Positions 10,274 to 18,183 of a DNA stretch of 64,000 bases are shown here, in pieces. The notes under the pieces were generated by a model that made no database searches, was not told where the DNA came from, and saw nothing but the letters and a program-made list of their open reading frames with translations. The DNA is from an uncultured Cohaesibacter sp. (GTDB lineage Bacteria > Pseudomonadota > Alphaproteobacteria > Rhizobiales > Cohaesibacteraceae). The stretch is taken from NCBI RefSeq assembly GCF_963676275.1, contig NZ_OY781091.1, positions 4,347,001 through 4,411,000 on the forward strand, in the 5' to 3' direction. The translations under genes and the position numbers were made by a program. How positions within the stretch are numbered: position 1 is the stretch's first letter; each line of letters starts with the position of its first letter.

Positions 10274-11341
10274 TCAGTCTGGAGTCATAGTCTTGATGAT
10301 GACCGCAAAACCGACATAATCATCGACCTTTACAACAATAAGTTTCTTGTAGGTAACAGAAGCTCTCAGCGCTGCCTTTTCCGAGATCTTGTCATATATT
10401 ATGAGATGACCCTCTGCAGAATCCACTCGGTTCGCCTTGGTGTTTAGCTTGATCGAGGGCGCTTCAATCCGCAAATATTTCGTAGCGTCCTGAACCAGCA
10501 CTACCGCGGCCTTGAGGATCTGGTTGTCTCCGTCGCGTGATTTTTCCAAAGCATCGAGAACAGCGAAAGGGTGTCCGCCCAATTGCGAGGGAAGAGCTGT
10601 AAGGGAAGCATCATTCTCGCTGGTAGAAAAAGGTGCAAACAGGCTGATGGTATAGTCGATGAGCTCGGGGCCGCCGAATGCTCCATGACCCGGCACAACG
10701 ATGCGGGCCGAACCATAGGTCTGCTTCACCCGCTCAGCGGTTTTGCTCCAGTCGCTAAGACTGGCATCACCGATATTTCCGACCCAACCGTGGTTGTTTC
10801 TGATTTCATTGCCGCCAAATAGCACTTGTTCATCGGGAACCCAGACGACAATTCCGTCTTCGGTGTGAGCTTTGCCGAGATAGTCACACAACACATAAGA
10901 GCTGCCGACCTTGATTTTCAATCGGCTGTCGAACGTCTTTTGCGGAATGGGCAAACCCTTTTCTTTTGCAATCTCAGCAGTCTGGACATAGGCGTAGGAT
11001 GGGATGCCGCTCGCATGCACAGCAGCCAATCCGCCCATGGCATCCGGGTGCCATCGATCAATAACATAGCCGACGATTGTCTTGTGCTTATCGTTGGTGA
11101 TCCAGTCAATCAGATCTTGCGTTTGTGGACTTGTTGCCGGTGTTGAAACAACCAGAGCCTGATCCTCATTGAAATAGACAAGCCCATTGTTGCCATCTGA
11201 GGAGTGAAGAAAGGTATTTTCGGTGAGCTGTGTTACCGACAAGCTGTCGGATAAGGCAATGGCTTCCGATGCCTTGACTTCGGGTGAAAAGAGATTGAAC
11301 GAGGTCAAGATTATTGCCGCGGAAATGATAAAATTGCGCAT
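10274..11341 (-). CDS. Metallo-beta-lactamase fold protein, subclass B1-like with altered zinc ligands
   Basis: A 355-residue secreted or periplasmic protein (signal peptide about 28 residues, MRNFIISAAIILTSF). The body lines up with BcII-type B1 enzymes: IDRWHPDAMGG against the HxHxDxxGG motif, GKAHTEDGIVVW, VLFGGNEI, GNIGDASL and VVPGHGAFG. Three ligands are kept (His118, Asp120, His196, plus His263), but the first His of HxHxD is Arg and the Cys221 position is Asn. A C-terminal extension of about 110 residues, absent from ordinary B1 enzymes, follows. It may be a hydrolase with another substrate or a mono-zinc enzyme; carbapenem resistance should not be assumed. The chosen ATG has AGGA nine bases upstream. 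Confidence 0.75.
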   Translation of the reverse strand: MRNFIISAAIILTSFNLFSPEVKASEAIALSDSLSVTQLTENTFLHSSDGNNGLVYFNEDQALVVSTPATSPQTQDLIDWITNDKHKTIVGYVIDRWHPDAMGGLAAVHASGIPSYAYVQTAEIAKEKGLPIPQKTFDSRLKIKVGSSYVLCDYLGKAHTEDGIVVWVPDEQVLFGGNEIRNNHGWVGNIGDASLSDWSKTAERVKQTYGSARIVVPGHGAFGGPELIDYTISLFAPFSTSENDASLTALPSQLGGHPFAVLDALEKSRDGDNQILKAAVVLVQDATKYLRIEAPSIKLNTKANRVDSAEGHLIIYDKISEKAALRASVTYKKLIVVKVDDYVGFAVIIKTMTPD

Positions 11342-11581
11342 TCTGGTTTGTCCTGATTGAAAGGCGAGCGTTGCATTCTGAAAAATAGCCATTGAAGCAA
11401 TTAAAGCGGTGAGTTGGTGCAAATTTTACTTGGGATTCATGACCATGGTCGGTCTGCGCCGAAGCGCTAACTAGCGGTCGATTGACATTTCCCCCTGTTG
11501 GCCGGTTATGCTCCGACATTGAAACCGTTGTCTGTGCAGCAACCATATAAAAAGGCTTTCGCTCTGGTGTTTCTTCTTGGC

Positions 11582-12928
11582 CTAGGGAAGCATCGGGTCC
11601 AGCGTGTCTAGCAGGCGTTGCAGGGCATCCTCAAGGATCTTGCGGTTGCCCGGAGAGCCGATGCAGAGCCGGATCCCCTCTGGCGTTCTGTGGCTGTCAT
11701 CGCTAGCAACAAACTGGCTGATCGGAGAGGCTATGACATTCCTCTGCCTCAGATCTGCGAGAAATTCCCCGGTACGTAGGCCTGACGGCAGCTTCAGCAT
11801 GACATGCATGCTTTGCGGGGTCGTCACATGATCTAGCCCATCAAGCATGTGGCCGACAATACTTTGCCTCTTGCCAATCTCCCGCCTCTTAAGACTGACT
11901 ATGGCCTCATACTGCCCGTTCTCAACCAGATCGGTTGCGACCGAGGCCATCAGCGGTGCTGTCATCCAGATGGTTGCCCGCTGCGCCTTTTCGATTTGTG
12001 CTATTTCGGCGAGGGGTGACAGGAGATAGCAGATACGCAATCCGGGAGCCCAACTCTTCGAGAGGGTCCGTGTGTAAAAGACATGTCCGGGAGCGAGTTC
12101 GGACAGGCTCACAGGAGGCTGCGCGAGCAGAAATCCATAGGCATCATCCTCGATTGCCAGAATGTTCCTGCGTTGCAGGGTTTCGGCAATTGCCTGCCTG
12201 CGACCGAGAGGCATCGTGACAGAGGTCGGGTTCTGGACATTGGGCATGGCAAACAGGATCCGCACCGGCATCTGGTCACACAGGGCTTCAAGAGCGTCGG
12301 GGCAGATGCCATCAGCATCACTCTCAACCGTTGCCACATCCAGATGAAGCATTTCACAGACCTGACGAACAACCGGATAGGTAAACTGCTCCACCACCAC
12401 GGTCTGCCCCGGCAGGCAGGCCGCAAGCAGGATCAGCATAAGGGCATGCTGGCCACCCGAGCAGATGGTCAATTGGCGAAAGTCCACCGGGTTCTTATCA
12501 CGCTCATCGTTGAGCCAGCGCGTTATGAGCCGCCGATCATGTTCCGAGCCGGAATTGTTGCGGTAATCGAGCACATCCCTGTCGGATGTCTGCACTATGC
12601 GAGAAACAGCCTTGGCAAACATGTCTGCCTGCTCTGGCAGGATGAAACGATTAAGAGAGAAATCAACGAGGCTATAGTCTTGATCGGACAAAGAAAAATC
12701 GACGGCCCTGGCATCACCGATCATCCGGACGAAGGTCCCCCGGCCAACCTCTCCCGTTGTCATGCCCATGGCTTCCAGTTCGGCAAATACCTTTGTTGCC
12801 GTACCGAGGGACAATCCGAACTCATAGGCCAATTGCCGATGCGTGGGCAACCGGTCGCCAGGCAATCTCTGGCCGGAGCGGATCTCGCTTGCCAGTTGGG
12901 AAACAACCTGTCTGAATTTGGTGCGCAT
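11582..12928 (-). CDS. MocR-type regulator (GntR DNA-binding domain plus aminotransferase domain)
   Basis: A 448-residue protein. Residues 1-70 form a winged helix of the GntR family (LPGDRLPTHRQLAYEFGLSLGTATKVFAELEAMG). Residues 95-448 form a fold-type I PLP-binding domain with the cofactor lysine in TRTLSKSWAPGLRICYL and the aspartate in AIEDDAYGF. MocR proteins sense PLP or amino-compound aldimines and regulate divergent metabolic genes. Here the divergent neighbour is a class V aminotransferase, and the region between them carries two exact 13-bp repeats and palindromic ATTGT/ACAAT elements that look like operators. The ligand is unknown. Confidence 0.87.
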   Translation of the reverse strand: MRTKFRQVVSQLASEIRSGQRLPGDRLPTHRQLAYEFGLSLGTATKVFAELEAMGMTTGEVGRGTFVRMIGDARAVDFSLSDQDYSLVDFSLNRFILPEQADMFAKAVSRIVQTSDRDVLDYRNNSGSEHDRRLITRWLNDERDKNPVDFRQLTICSGGQHALMLILLAACLPGQTVVVEQFTYPVVRQVCEMLHLDVATVESDADGICPDALEALCDQMPVRILFAMPNVQNPTSVTMPLGRRQAIAETLQRRNILAIEDDAYGFLLAQPPVSLSELAPGHVFYTRTLSKSWAPGLRICYLLSPLAEIAQIEKAQRATIWMTAPLMASVATDLVENGQYEAIVSLKRREIGKRQSIVGHMLDGLDHVTTPQSMHVMLKLPSGLRTGEFLADLRQRNVIASPISQFVASDDSHRTPEGIRLCIGSPGNRKILEDALQRLLDTLDPMLP

Positions 12929-13030
12929 GCTCTGCGTTCCGCGCTAGAATGATTTTTGATACAATTTCAGATTATATCAGGTGATGCCCCCATGAAGTCC
13001 AGCACATCTGCATTTAAAATCTAACTTATT

Positions 13031-13096
13031 CTAATCATTGTCATATATACAATGAATTCGTTGTCATGCGAACCTGAGACAAACTAATCATTGTCA
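13031..13096. promoter_or_regulatory. Paired CTAATCATTGTCA repeats, candidate MocR operator
   Basis: The 13-mer CTAATCATTGTCA occurs exactly at 13031-13043 and 13084-13096, 53 bp apart (about five helical turns). Between them lie CGTTGTCAT and an inverted arm ACAATG that pairs with the first CATTGT. Paired direct repeats separated by whole turns are typical of MocR binding regions. The site is directly in front of the aminotransferase gene. Confidence 0.6.
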
Positions 13097-13142
13097 CAGG
13101 ACACAGCCTGTGTGCCCGCAAATTTTCAAGCGAGGCTATTTT

Positions 13143-14291
13143 ATGACAATCCTGCAATCACAGCGAAATCTTTTCGACATTCCCCGCGATGTTGCCTATT
13201 TCAACTGCGCCTACAATGCGCCTCTTCTGGTAGAAGCCGGCAATGAACTGGTCGAGCAGGCTCGTTCGAAATGCCATCCCTGGCAGCGCATGGCAGCCGA
13301 TTTCTTCGAACCGGCAGAAGAATTCCGACGTCTTGCCGCACAGGCTTTGGGTGGCAGGGCCGACTGCTATGCAGTCATCCCCTCAGCCAGCTACGGCACA
13401 TCGACCATCGGTCGCATTTTCGAAACCCGCCTGTCAGTTGGTGACGAGATCCTTGTTCTCGACGAGGCTTTTCCCTCTAACTATCTGCCCTGGCTACGCG
13501 CAAGCGAGATTAGCGGGGCGGCACTGGTTGTGGTCCCCACTCCTGAAGACTATGACTGGACCCGTGTTGTCCTTGATCGGATCAATCCGAGAACCCGGCT
13601 GATTGCTGTTCCAAATTGCCACTGGACCAATGGTGCCATTCTTGATCTTGAGGCCATCGGGCAAGCGGCTCGAGCCTGTGGAGCCTCGCTGGTTCTGGAG
13701 GTCACTCAATCGCTGGGAGCAATGAGCCTGGACCTTGACCGCATCCAACCCGACTTTGTGATTGCATCGGGATACAAATGGCTGCTGTTCCCCTATGGTC
13801 TCAGCCTTTTCTACGCAGCTCCCCAATGGCATGAAGCCCGGCCGTTAGAAGACACATGGCTTGGCCGCAAGGATGCTGAGATCTTTGAAAATCTGGTCAA
13901 CTACACAGACCAATATCAGCCCGGAGCAAGGCGCTTCGATATGGGACAGAAATCCATCCCCACCCTACTGCCCGCAGGACTTGTCGGGTTGCGTCAGTTG
14001 TCGAACTGGGGAGTAGCCAACATCGACGCCTCACTCCGAGCCATCAATGACAGGATCGCAAAACTGGTCGAGACAGTCGGCTTTACGCCGGTGCCTAAAG
14101 CCTTTCGCAGCCCCCATATTCTTGGTGCCTCAAGTGAACGTCCGCTGTCACCGACCATTACAAAAGATCTTTCCTCGCGTAATGTCTTTATCAGCCGACG
14201 GGGCAATGCATTGCGCTTTGCGCCTCATCTTCACATAGACGAGCAGGATCTTGAACGGCTTGCCGAAGCTCTTAGCGCTCTATGTGCTTAA
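13143..14291 (+). CDS. Class V aminotransferase-like PLP enzyme
   Basis: A 382-residue fold-type I PLP enzyme of the class V group (isopenicillin N epimerase, cysteine desulfurase and kynureninase relatives). The N-terminus has YFNCAYNAPL, typical of the group, the phosphate and ring contacts are in SASYGTST and NCHWTNGAILDLEAIG, and the Schiff-base lysine is in ASGYKWLLFPYG. No desulfurase Cys loop is visible, so a transaminase, lyase or epimerase role on a small amino compound is more likely; substrate unknown. The start has GAGG eight bases upstream. Divergent from the MocR gene, which probably induces it. Confidence 0.8.
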   Translation: MTILQSQRNLFDIPRDVAYFNCAYNAPLLVEAGNELVEQARSKCHPWQRMAADFFEPAEEFRRLAAQALGGRADCYAVIPSASYGTSTIGRIFETRLSVGDEILVLDEAFPSNYLPWLRASEISGAALVVVPTPEDYDWTRVVLDRINPRTRLIAVPNCHWTNGAILDLEAIGQAARACGASLVLEVTQSLGAMSLDLDRIQPDFVIASGYKWLLFPYGLSLFYAAPQWHEARPLEDTWLGRKDAEIFENLVNYTDQYQPGARRFDMGQKSIPTLLPAGLVGLRQLSNWGVANIDASLRAINDRIAKLVETVGFTPVPKAFRSPHILGASSERPLSPTITKDLSSRNVFISRRGNALRFAPHLHIDEQDLERLAEALSALCA

Positions 14292-14359
14292 CGCCTTAAT
14301 TTGAAGTGCAAGGCAATCATGATGTAAATATGCATAGAACCCGTCTTGCGCCGAATTGT

Positions 14360-14396
14360 ACCCCTCGATAAGGGGTGTTTATCCCAACTGAGGTTG
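14360..14396 (+). repeat. Block A repeat, copy 1 (two hairpins)
   Basis: Contains ACCCCT-cgata-AGGGGT (14360-14376) followed by CCAAC-TGAG-GTTGG. The stretch TCGATAAGGG...TATCCCAACTGAG recurs at 23075-23103. The first hairpin could terminate the aminotransferase transcript, although its T-run is poor (TGTTTAT). Confidence 0.6.
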
Positions 14397-14421
14397 GAAG
14401 GAAGCGATCAGAAGACCGCCC

Positions 14422-15453
14422 TCATTTCTTCCTCTTCCTCTGTTTTGAGACCTGTTCTTCGTACCAATCCTGATCGAGCCCAGATAGGAATTTCATTACC
14501 TCGACCGGAAGATTCATGAGAAGCACGTGAGATTTGAAGCGTGGCCAAATCTCATTCTTAATCTCAGATGCATATGATGAATGGATGGCGTTCAATTCAT
14601 CACGACCCAGCTGCTCATTACAGTAAGCAACCATGTCCTGATAGGTTTTAGGAATCTCGTCCTCGTCATATTCCGGAAGCAGGCTCCTGAGATAGCTATC
14701 CATTGCCCCAAACACAGCTTGCTTGATCTCTTCGATAAAGACCTGACGAGCTTCAGCGCAGTCTTTCTTCCCTGTCTGGGCAGAACTGCCTGAGTTTGCG
14801 GGATCCCCTTTGCCAACAGCCTTGTTGCGGGACCCGACAATGATCTCATCATCAGACCAACCACGCTCCCGCCTCTTGCGAATGGTACTGGCGTCAACGT
14901 TCTGCTTCTTTGCAAGCTGGAAAGAGGTGAAAGTCTTGCCAGTCTTCGAGCAATAGAATGTCAGGGTGTCAGACTTGTTACTGTTCTGGGTCTTCTTGTC
15001 AGCCCAACGCACCTTGCCAGGAGCATATTCGGGATCATCATTGTTGATCCGATCAAGAGTAGCATTCTTCGTCGGCATAGGACCGACAAGGAGCAAGAAG
15101 CTCCTGAAGTCATGAAAATCAGGGTGCACTACGGCACCATAGGATTTAACCCTCTGGAGCATATTCCGATGAGAGTTGGCTTCCTTCTTGAATTCTTTCC
15201 GCAACTCCATCTTGCTCAAGGACTTGATATGCGCCTTGAGCTCATCGGAGAGAATAGTTTTCTCAGGCACAGGACATTCATTGTCCGGGATACTTATGAC
15301 CGGGACATGTGTCTTTTGTGATAATGCCCTAATCCTCTGACCCAATGACATTTTCTTGGTTTTCTCAGAGGACATTTGCTGTCCTGCTTCTTCAGTAAAT
15401 GTCGCATAGTCCTGCGCTGCGACGGACGGCTTTTCGATATCTTTGTTTATCAT
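14422..15453 (-). CDS. HNH/AP2-like mobile-element protein
   Basis: A 343-residue protein I only partly recognise. Residues 95-165 resemble the HNH/AP2-type segment of phage and plasmid proteins: FRSFLLLVGPMP, then TLDRINNDDPEYAPGKVRWADKKTQNSNKS, close to the common LDRIDNDGxYxPxNxRWA pattern. No zinc-binding cysteines or complete HNH triad is evident. Residues 170-195 (FTSFQLAKKQNVDASTIRKRRERGW) look like a small helix-turn-helix for DNA recognition, as in homing endonucleases. The C-terminal half is charged, helical and unknown. It lies between block A and block B, whereas the second A/B copy has only 47 bases there, so it may be an inserted homing-type gene. Confidence 0.6.
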   Translation of the reverse strand: MINKDIEKPSVAAQDYATFTEEAGQQMSSEKTKKMSLGQRIRALSQKTHVPVISIPDNECPVPEKTILSDELKAHIKSLSKMELRKEFKKEANSHRNMLQRVKSYGAVVHPDFHDFRSFLLLVGPMPTKNATLDRINNDDPEYAPGKVRWADKKTQNSNKSDTLTFYCSKTGKTFTSFQLAKKQNVDASTIRKRRERGWSDDEIIVGSRNKAVGKGDPANSGSSAQTGKKDCAEARQVFIEEIKQAVFGAMDSYLRSLLPEYDEDEIPKTYQDMVAYCNEQLGRDELNAIHSSYASEIKNEIWPRFKSHVLLMNLPVEVMKFLSGLDQDWYEEQVSKQRKRKK

Positions 15454-16143
15454 TCCTTACCTCCTGTTTAGACACAGACCCTCGCTGCCAGAATTCAGAT
15501 GGAATCCGGGCGCAAATAGGCCTGTGACGTGAAAATTCGAGATAGGATGACAACAACAAATGGGAGTTTCGCCGGATGCGGTCTTAATGCCTAACATGAC
15601 GCGACAAAACGTTTAAGCCCAACACTCAAACAAGTTTCCTAAGCTTGCCTCCGTGCTTGCCATGCATGCCCATTCCCCAAAACGGCAACCGTCCCGAGGG
15701 AGGCATCCCACAGCACAACCAATATGGGGTCGATTTCATGCAAGAGCAAGGATTTTGTTAATGAGTGGTTAATATGAGGCGGTCGTCGCTCCGCGTCAGA
15801 TCCGCAAAACAGTAACATTGCTTGAAAAAACTGCTACCTACTACTACCCACCACCACCTGCAGCCAGAACTGAACACCTAGATTTCTATCCGCTTCAGCA
15901 CCAAAGCAACGCCTACTTTTTCGACGGAATCGGCCTAGAGCTGCCGCTCGAGCAAAGCGTCCTTCGCTGCAATGCAACACGCTATTGCGGACATTGGCTT
16001 AAGGATTCTTGGATGCCAGCCAGCGTAAGTGTGTGCATTTCTGCTCAAGACAACCTTTGCGTGGATTGAACGGTCCGTGTGTGCAACACGAGGCTAGACA
16101 CCGCAGTTAGATCGCCCGTCTGTACCGCAAATCGAGTTACGGC
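15454..16143. other. 690 bp without a protein gene, 3' of the reverse transcriptase operon
   Basis: No ORF here has a credible ribosome binding site. The region holds block B (15825-15850) and, read on the minus strand, two copies of TGCACACAC at 16029-16037 and 16077-16085. The second lies in a CGTGT-tgcac-ACACG hairpin. GC-rich, folded stretches next to a DRT operon are candidates for its non-coding RNA; see findings. Confidence 0.45.
15825..15850 (+). repeat. Block B repeat, copy 1
   Basis: The 26-mer starting AAAAAACTGCTACC and ending CTACTACCCA matches 23153-23178 at 24 of 26 positions. It follows block A in the same order and orientation at both sites, but here 1.4 kb with the HNH-like gene separates them. 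Confidence 0.65.
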
Positions 16144-16167
16144 AAAACGTGGTTGGCACCCAACACG
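16144..16167 (-). terminator. Terminator of the reverse transcriptase operon
   Basis: On the minus strand CGTGTTGG-gtg-CCAA(C)CACG followed by TTTT begins ten bases after the stop codon of the second reverse transcriptase. The stem has eight pairs with one bulged base and the T-run is short, so termination may be partial. Confidence 0.55.
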
Positions 16168-16176
16168 ATTAGTAGC

Positions 16177-18183
16177 CTATGCATAGACGCTGCTCAACTC
16201 CTTCTTTTCGATCATATTCAGAAGGTTGACACCGTCCCAGCGCACAAACCAATACTGCTGCTGGATCTCTTCTACCAAGGATTCAGCCTCTGTCGCGTTA
16301 ATGTTGCCAGTATTAGGGATTATCTTACCCCAACAAGCTCGGAGCAGCTTAGCTCTCTTTGCTTTTTCAAGGAATGGGCAAGCAAGAGTATCAAGCAACA
16401 AATGTACGCTCTCTGAGTCCCTTTTAAGGAACTTCTCAGCGTCCAACCGCGTGCTTATGGTTTCCCATATTTCATTTCGTTGGATCGCAAATTCTGAGCG
16501 ATTTCCATAGATGAACAGTCTCACAACCAGCTCAAAATATCCTTGGCTCTTTCTGTCTAGTCTAGCAAGAGAAAGTAGCTCGTGCTCAAGCTTCCCGTCC
16601 CCACTAAATTGTTGAAGGCTGATCAAAATATTTAGAATCTCGATTGGGATGACTGAGTTCTTTGCGAGCAGACCTTCTAGACTGGGGGCCTTCGCCAATT
16701 GTGACGCCCAGCGAAGCGAGGCCTCCTTCAGGATCTCAAAGCCATCAGAATCATGTTTCTGCAGGTGCTGTGCAGCGCGAACAACAGCATGAGATAGGCG
16801 AAGCGACGACGAAACCGTTGGGTGAAGTGTAAAAAAATAAAACCCTACATCTAGCAAAAAATATAACATCTGCCGGTAGTCTCTGTTAATGAAAGGGCTT
16901 TCTCCTAACTCCATCAAATCTTCATAACTATCTGAAATATCGATAATTTTATGACGTATAGCCCCAATAACATAATTTGCAACAGCGTCATAGCCAAGCT
17001 CAGAAGCGAAGCAGGCAGCCTTCACCTCTCTTGTGAACTTTCCGAACAATGACCGATACTTGAAAATGAACTTCGGATGCAGCAACCTCTTTCCGTTGAT
17101 AGGTGAGAATTTCGTATCAAAAAGCTTTTCCCAGTGAGAGCCAAGGGACTTATTGATCTCATCAATCACTAGTGATTTCTTGGAGTAAAACGGCCGCTTG
17201 TCAAGTTGCCTTTTCTCAGTGTTGAGGTGCAGATTATATTCACGTAATGCAATTGATAGCTCATGCTCCACATGCTCAGCAGTATTGGGATCGTTTGTAA
17301 AAACATAATAGTTGTCTACGTAGCGTTTGCATTCATAGTCGATCCCGTCGCGTATAGGATTTTTTTTCTCCGCAAGACTTCGACGTGCATCTTGATCAAC
17401 CTTTGCTAAAATTATTTCTGCAAAGATACGGCTACTTTCTGGACCGATGCAAATCCCACTAGTCTCATTGTGATTCAGCCTCTGCATCACTTTGTCGAAC
17501 TGGTTCCCGAAACTCAAAGCACCCGTATTCTCCTTCGCCTCTTGTTTGCTCTTTGTAGCCCAAGCCATCGAATGTGTGTAAATGCTGTCAAAGCATTTGC
17601 TAATGTCCAAGGACAACTGAAATCGGAATTTCTTCTCCAATCTAATTTGATCATTTGAGTTGAAGAACAGGTAGAGGCGGGGATACCCGGAGTAGGCGAA
17701 ATAGCTAGCGGGATTTCTAACCAATTTATCCACCTCAAGTGTGTCAACCGTTGCATTTTTGTATTGGTTCTTGTCTTCAATCGAAGAAGGAACAAAAAAA
17801 GAACATCCGACTTTTTTAGGTGCGCGTATCGAAAAAGGCCCCCGAGAAGCATATTCGCAGATCAGCTCCTCGTATTTATTATAGAACTCAGCCAATATGG
17901 CTTGGCCTTTGGGGTGAATTAAGCTCAACGTCCTGACACTGTGGGAATCTCTGATGACGTTGTATTTAAGTGGGACGGTGTAGCTCTTGCCATCATCCTC
18001 AAGTACAAGCGCATTGACCATCTTTTTAAAGTTTGCCGACTTGCTAGCCGTACTGTGAAGGTTTTTGTAGAACCCATCATTGCTAACGATTATCGGCACC
18101 TCGAAAGGAGAAGTGTCGGTAAGCACGACGCGCCATTTGTCGGCCCTGTCCAAGGTTACTTGTGACTTGCGACCACTAGGCAT
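16177..18183 (-). CDS. drt3b: Defence-associated reverse transcriptase, DRT type 3 second subunit (UG8-like)
   Basis: A 668-residue reverse transcriptase-like protein. Palm motifs are visible: FQLSLDISKCFDSIYTHS (metal-binding Asp), GICIGPESSRIFAEIILAKVD, then CKRYVDNYYVF at the catalytic motif, where the second Asp of YxDD is Asn, and LHLNTEKRQ. The C-terminal half (about 380-668) is an all-helical region without a known domain. The ATG overlaps the upstream gene's stop by eight bases, so the two are translationally coupled. A smaller YVDD-type reverse transcriptase followed by a larger one matches the DRT type 3 anti-phage system (UG3 plus UG8). I recognise the pairing and lengths rather than having run a search. 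The gene is much more AT-rich than the core genome. Confidence 0.75.
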   Translation of the reverse strand: MPSGRKSQVTLDRADKWRVVLTDTSPFEVPIIVSNDGFYKNLHSTASKSANFKKMVNALVLEDDGKSYTVPLKYNVIRDSHSVRTLSLIHPKGQAILAEFYNKYEELICEYASRGPFSIRAPKKVGCSFFVPSSIEDKNQYKNATVDTLEVDKLVRNPASYFAYSGYPRLYLFFNSNDQIRLEKKFRFQLSLDISKCFDSIYTHSMAWATKSKQEAKENTGALSFGNQFDKVMQRLNHNETSGICIGPESSRIFAEIILAKVDQDARRSLAEKKNPIRDGIDYECKRYVDNYYVFTNDPNTAEHVEHELSIALREYNLHLNTEKRQLDKRPFYSKKSLVIDEINKSLGSHWEKLFDTKFSPINGKRLLHPKFIFKYRSLFGKFTREVKAACFASELGYDAVANYVIGAIRHKIIDISDSYEDLMELGESPFINRDYRQMLYFLLDVGFYFFTLHPTVSSSLRLSHAVVRAAQHLQKHDSDGFEILKEASLRWASQLAKAPSLEGLLAKNSVIPIEILNILISLQQFSGDGKLEHELLSLARLDRKSQGYFELVVRLFIYGNRSEFAIQRNEIWETISTRLDAEKFLKRDSESVHLLLDTLACPFLEKAKRAKLLRACWGKIIPNTGNINATEAESLVEEIQQQYWFVRWDGVNLLNMIEKKELSSVYA

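Noticed and set aside
10274..11341. Calling the protein a carbapenemase
   Set aside because: Two zinc-ligand positions differ from active B1 enzymes, so resistance cannot be claimed from sequence.
15818..16069. 83-residue plus-strand frame containing block B
   Set aside because: No ribosome binding site, starts within a repeat, and the product looks random.
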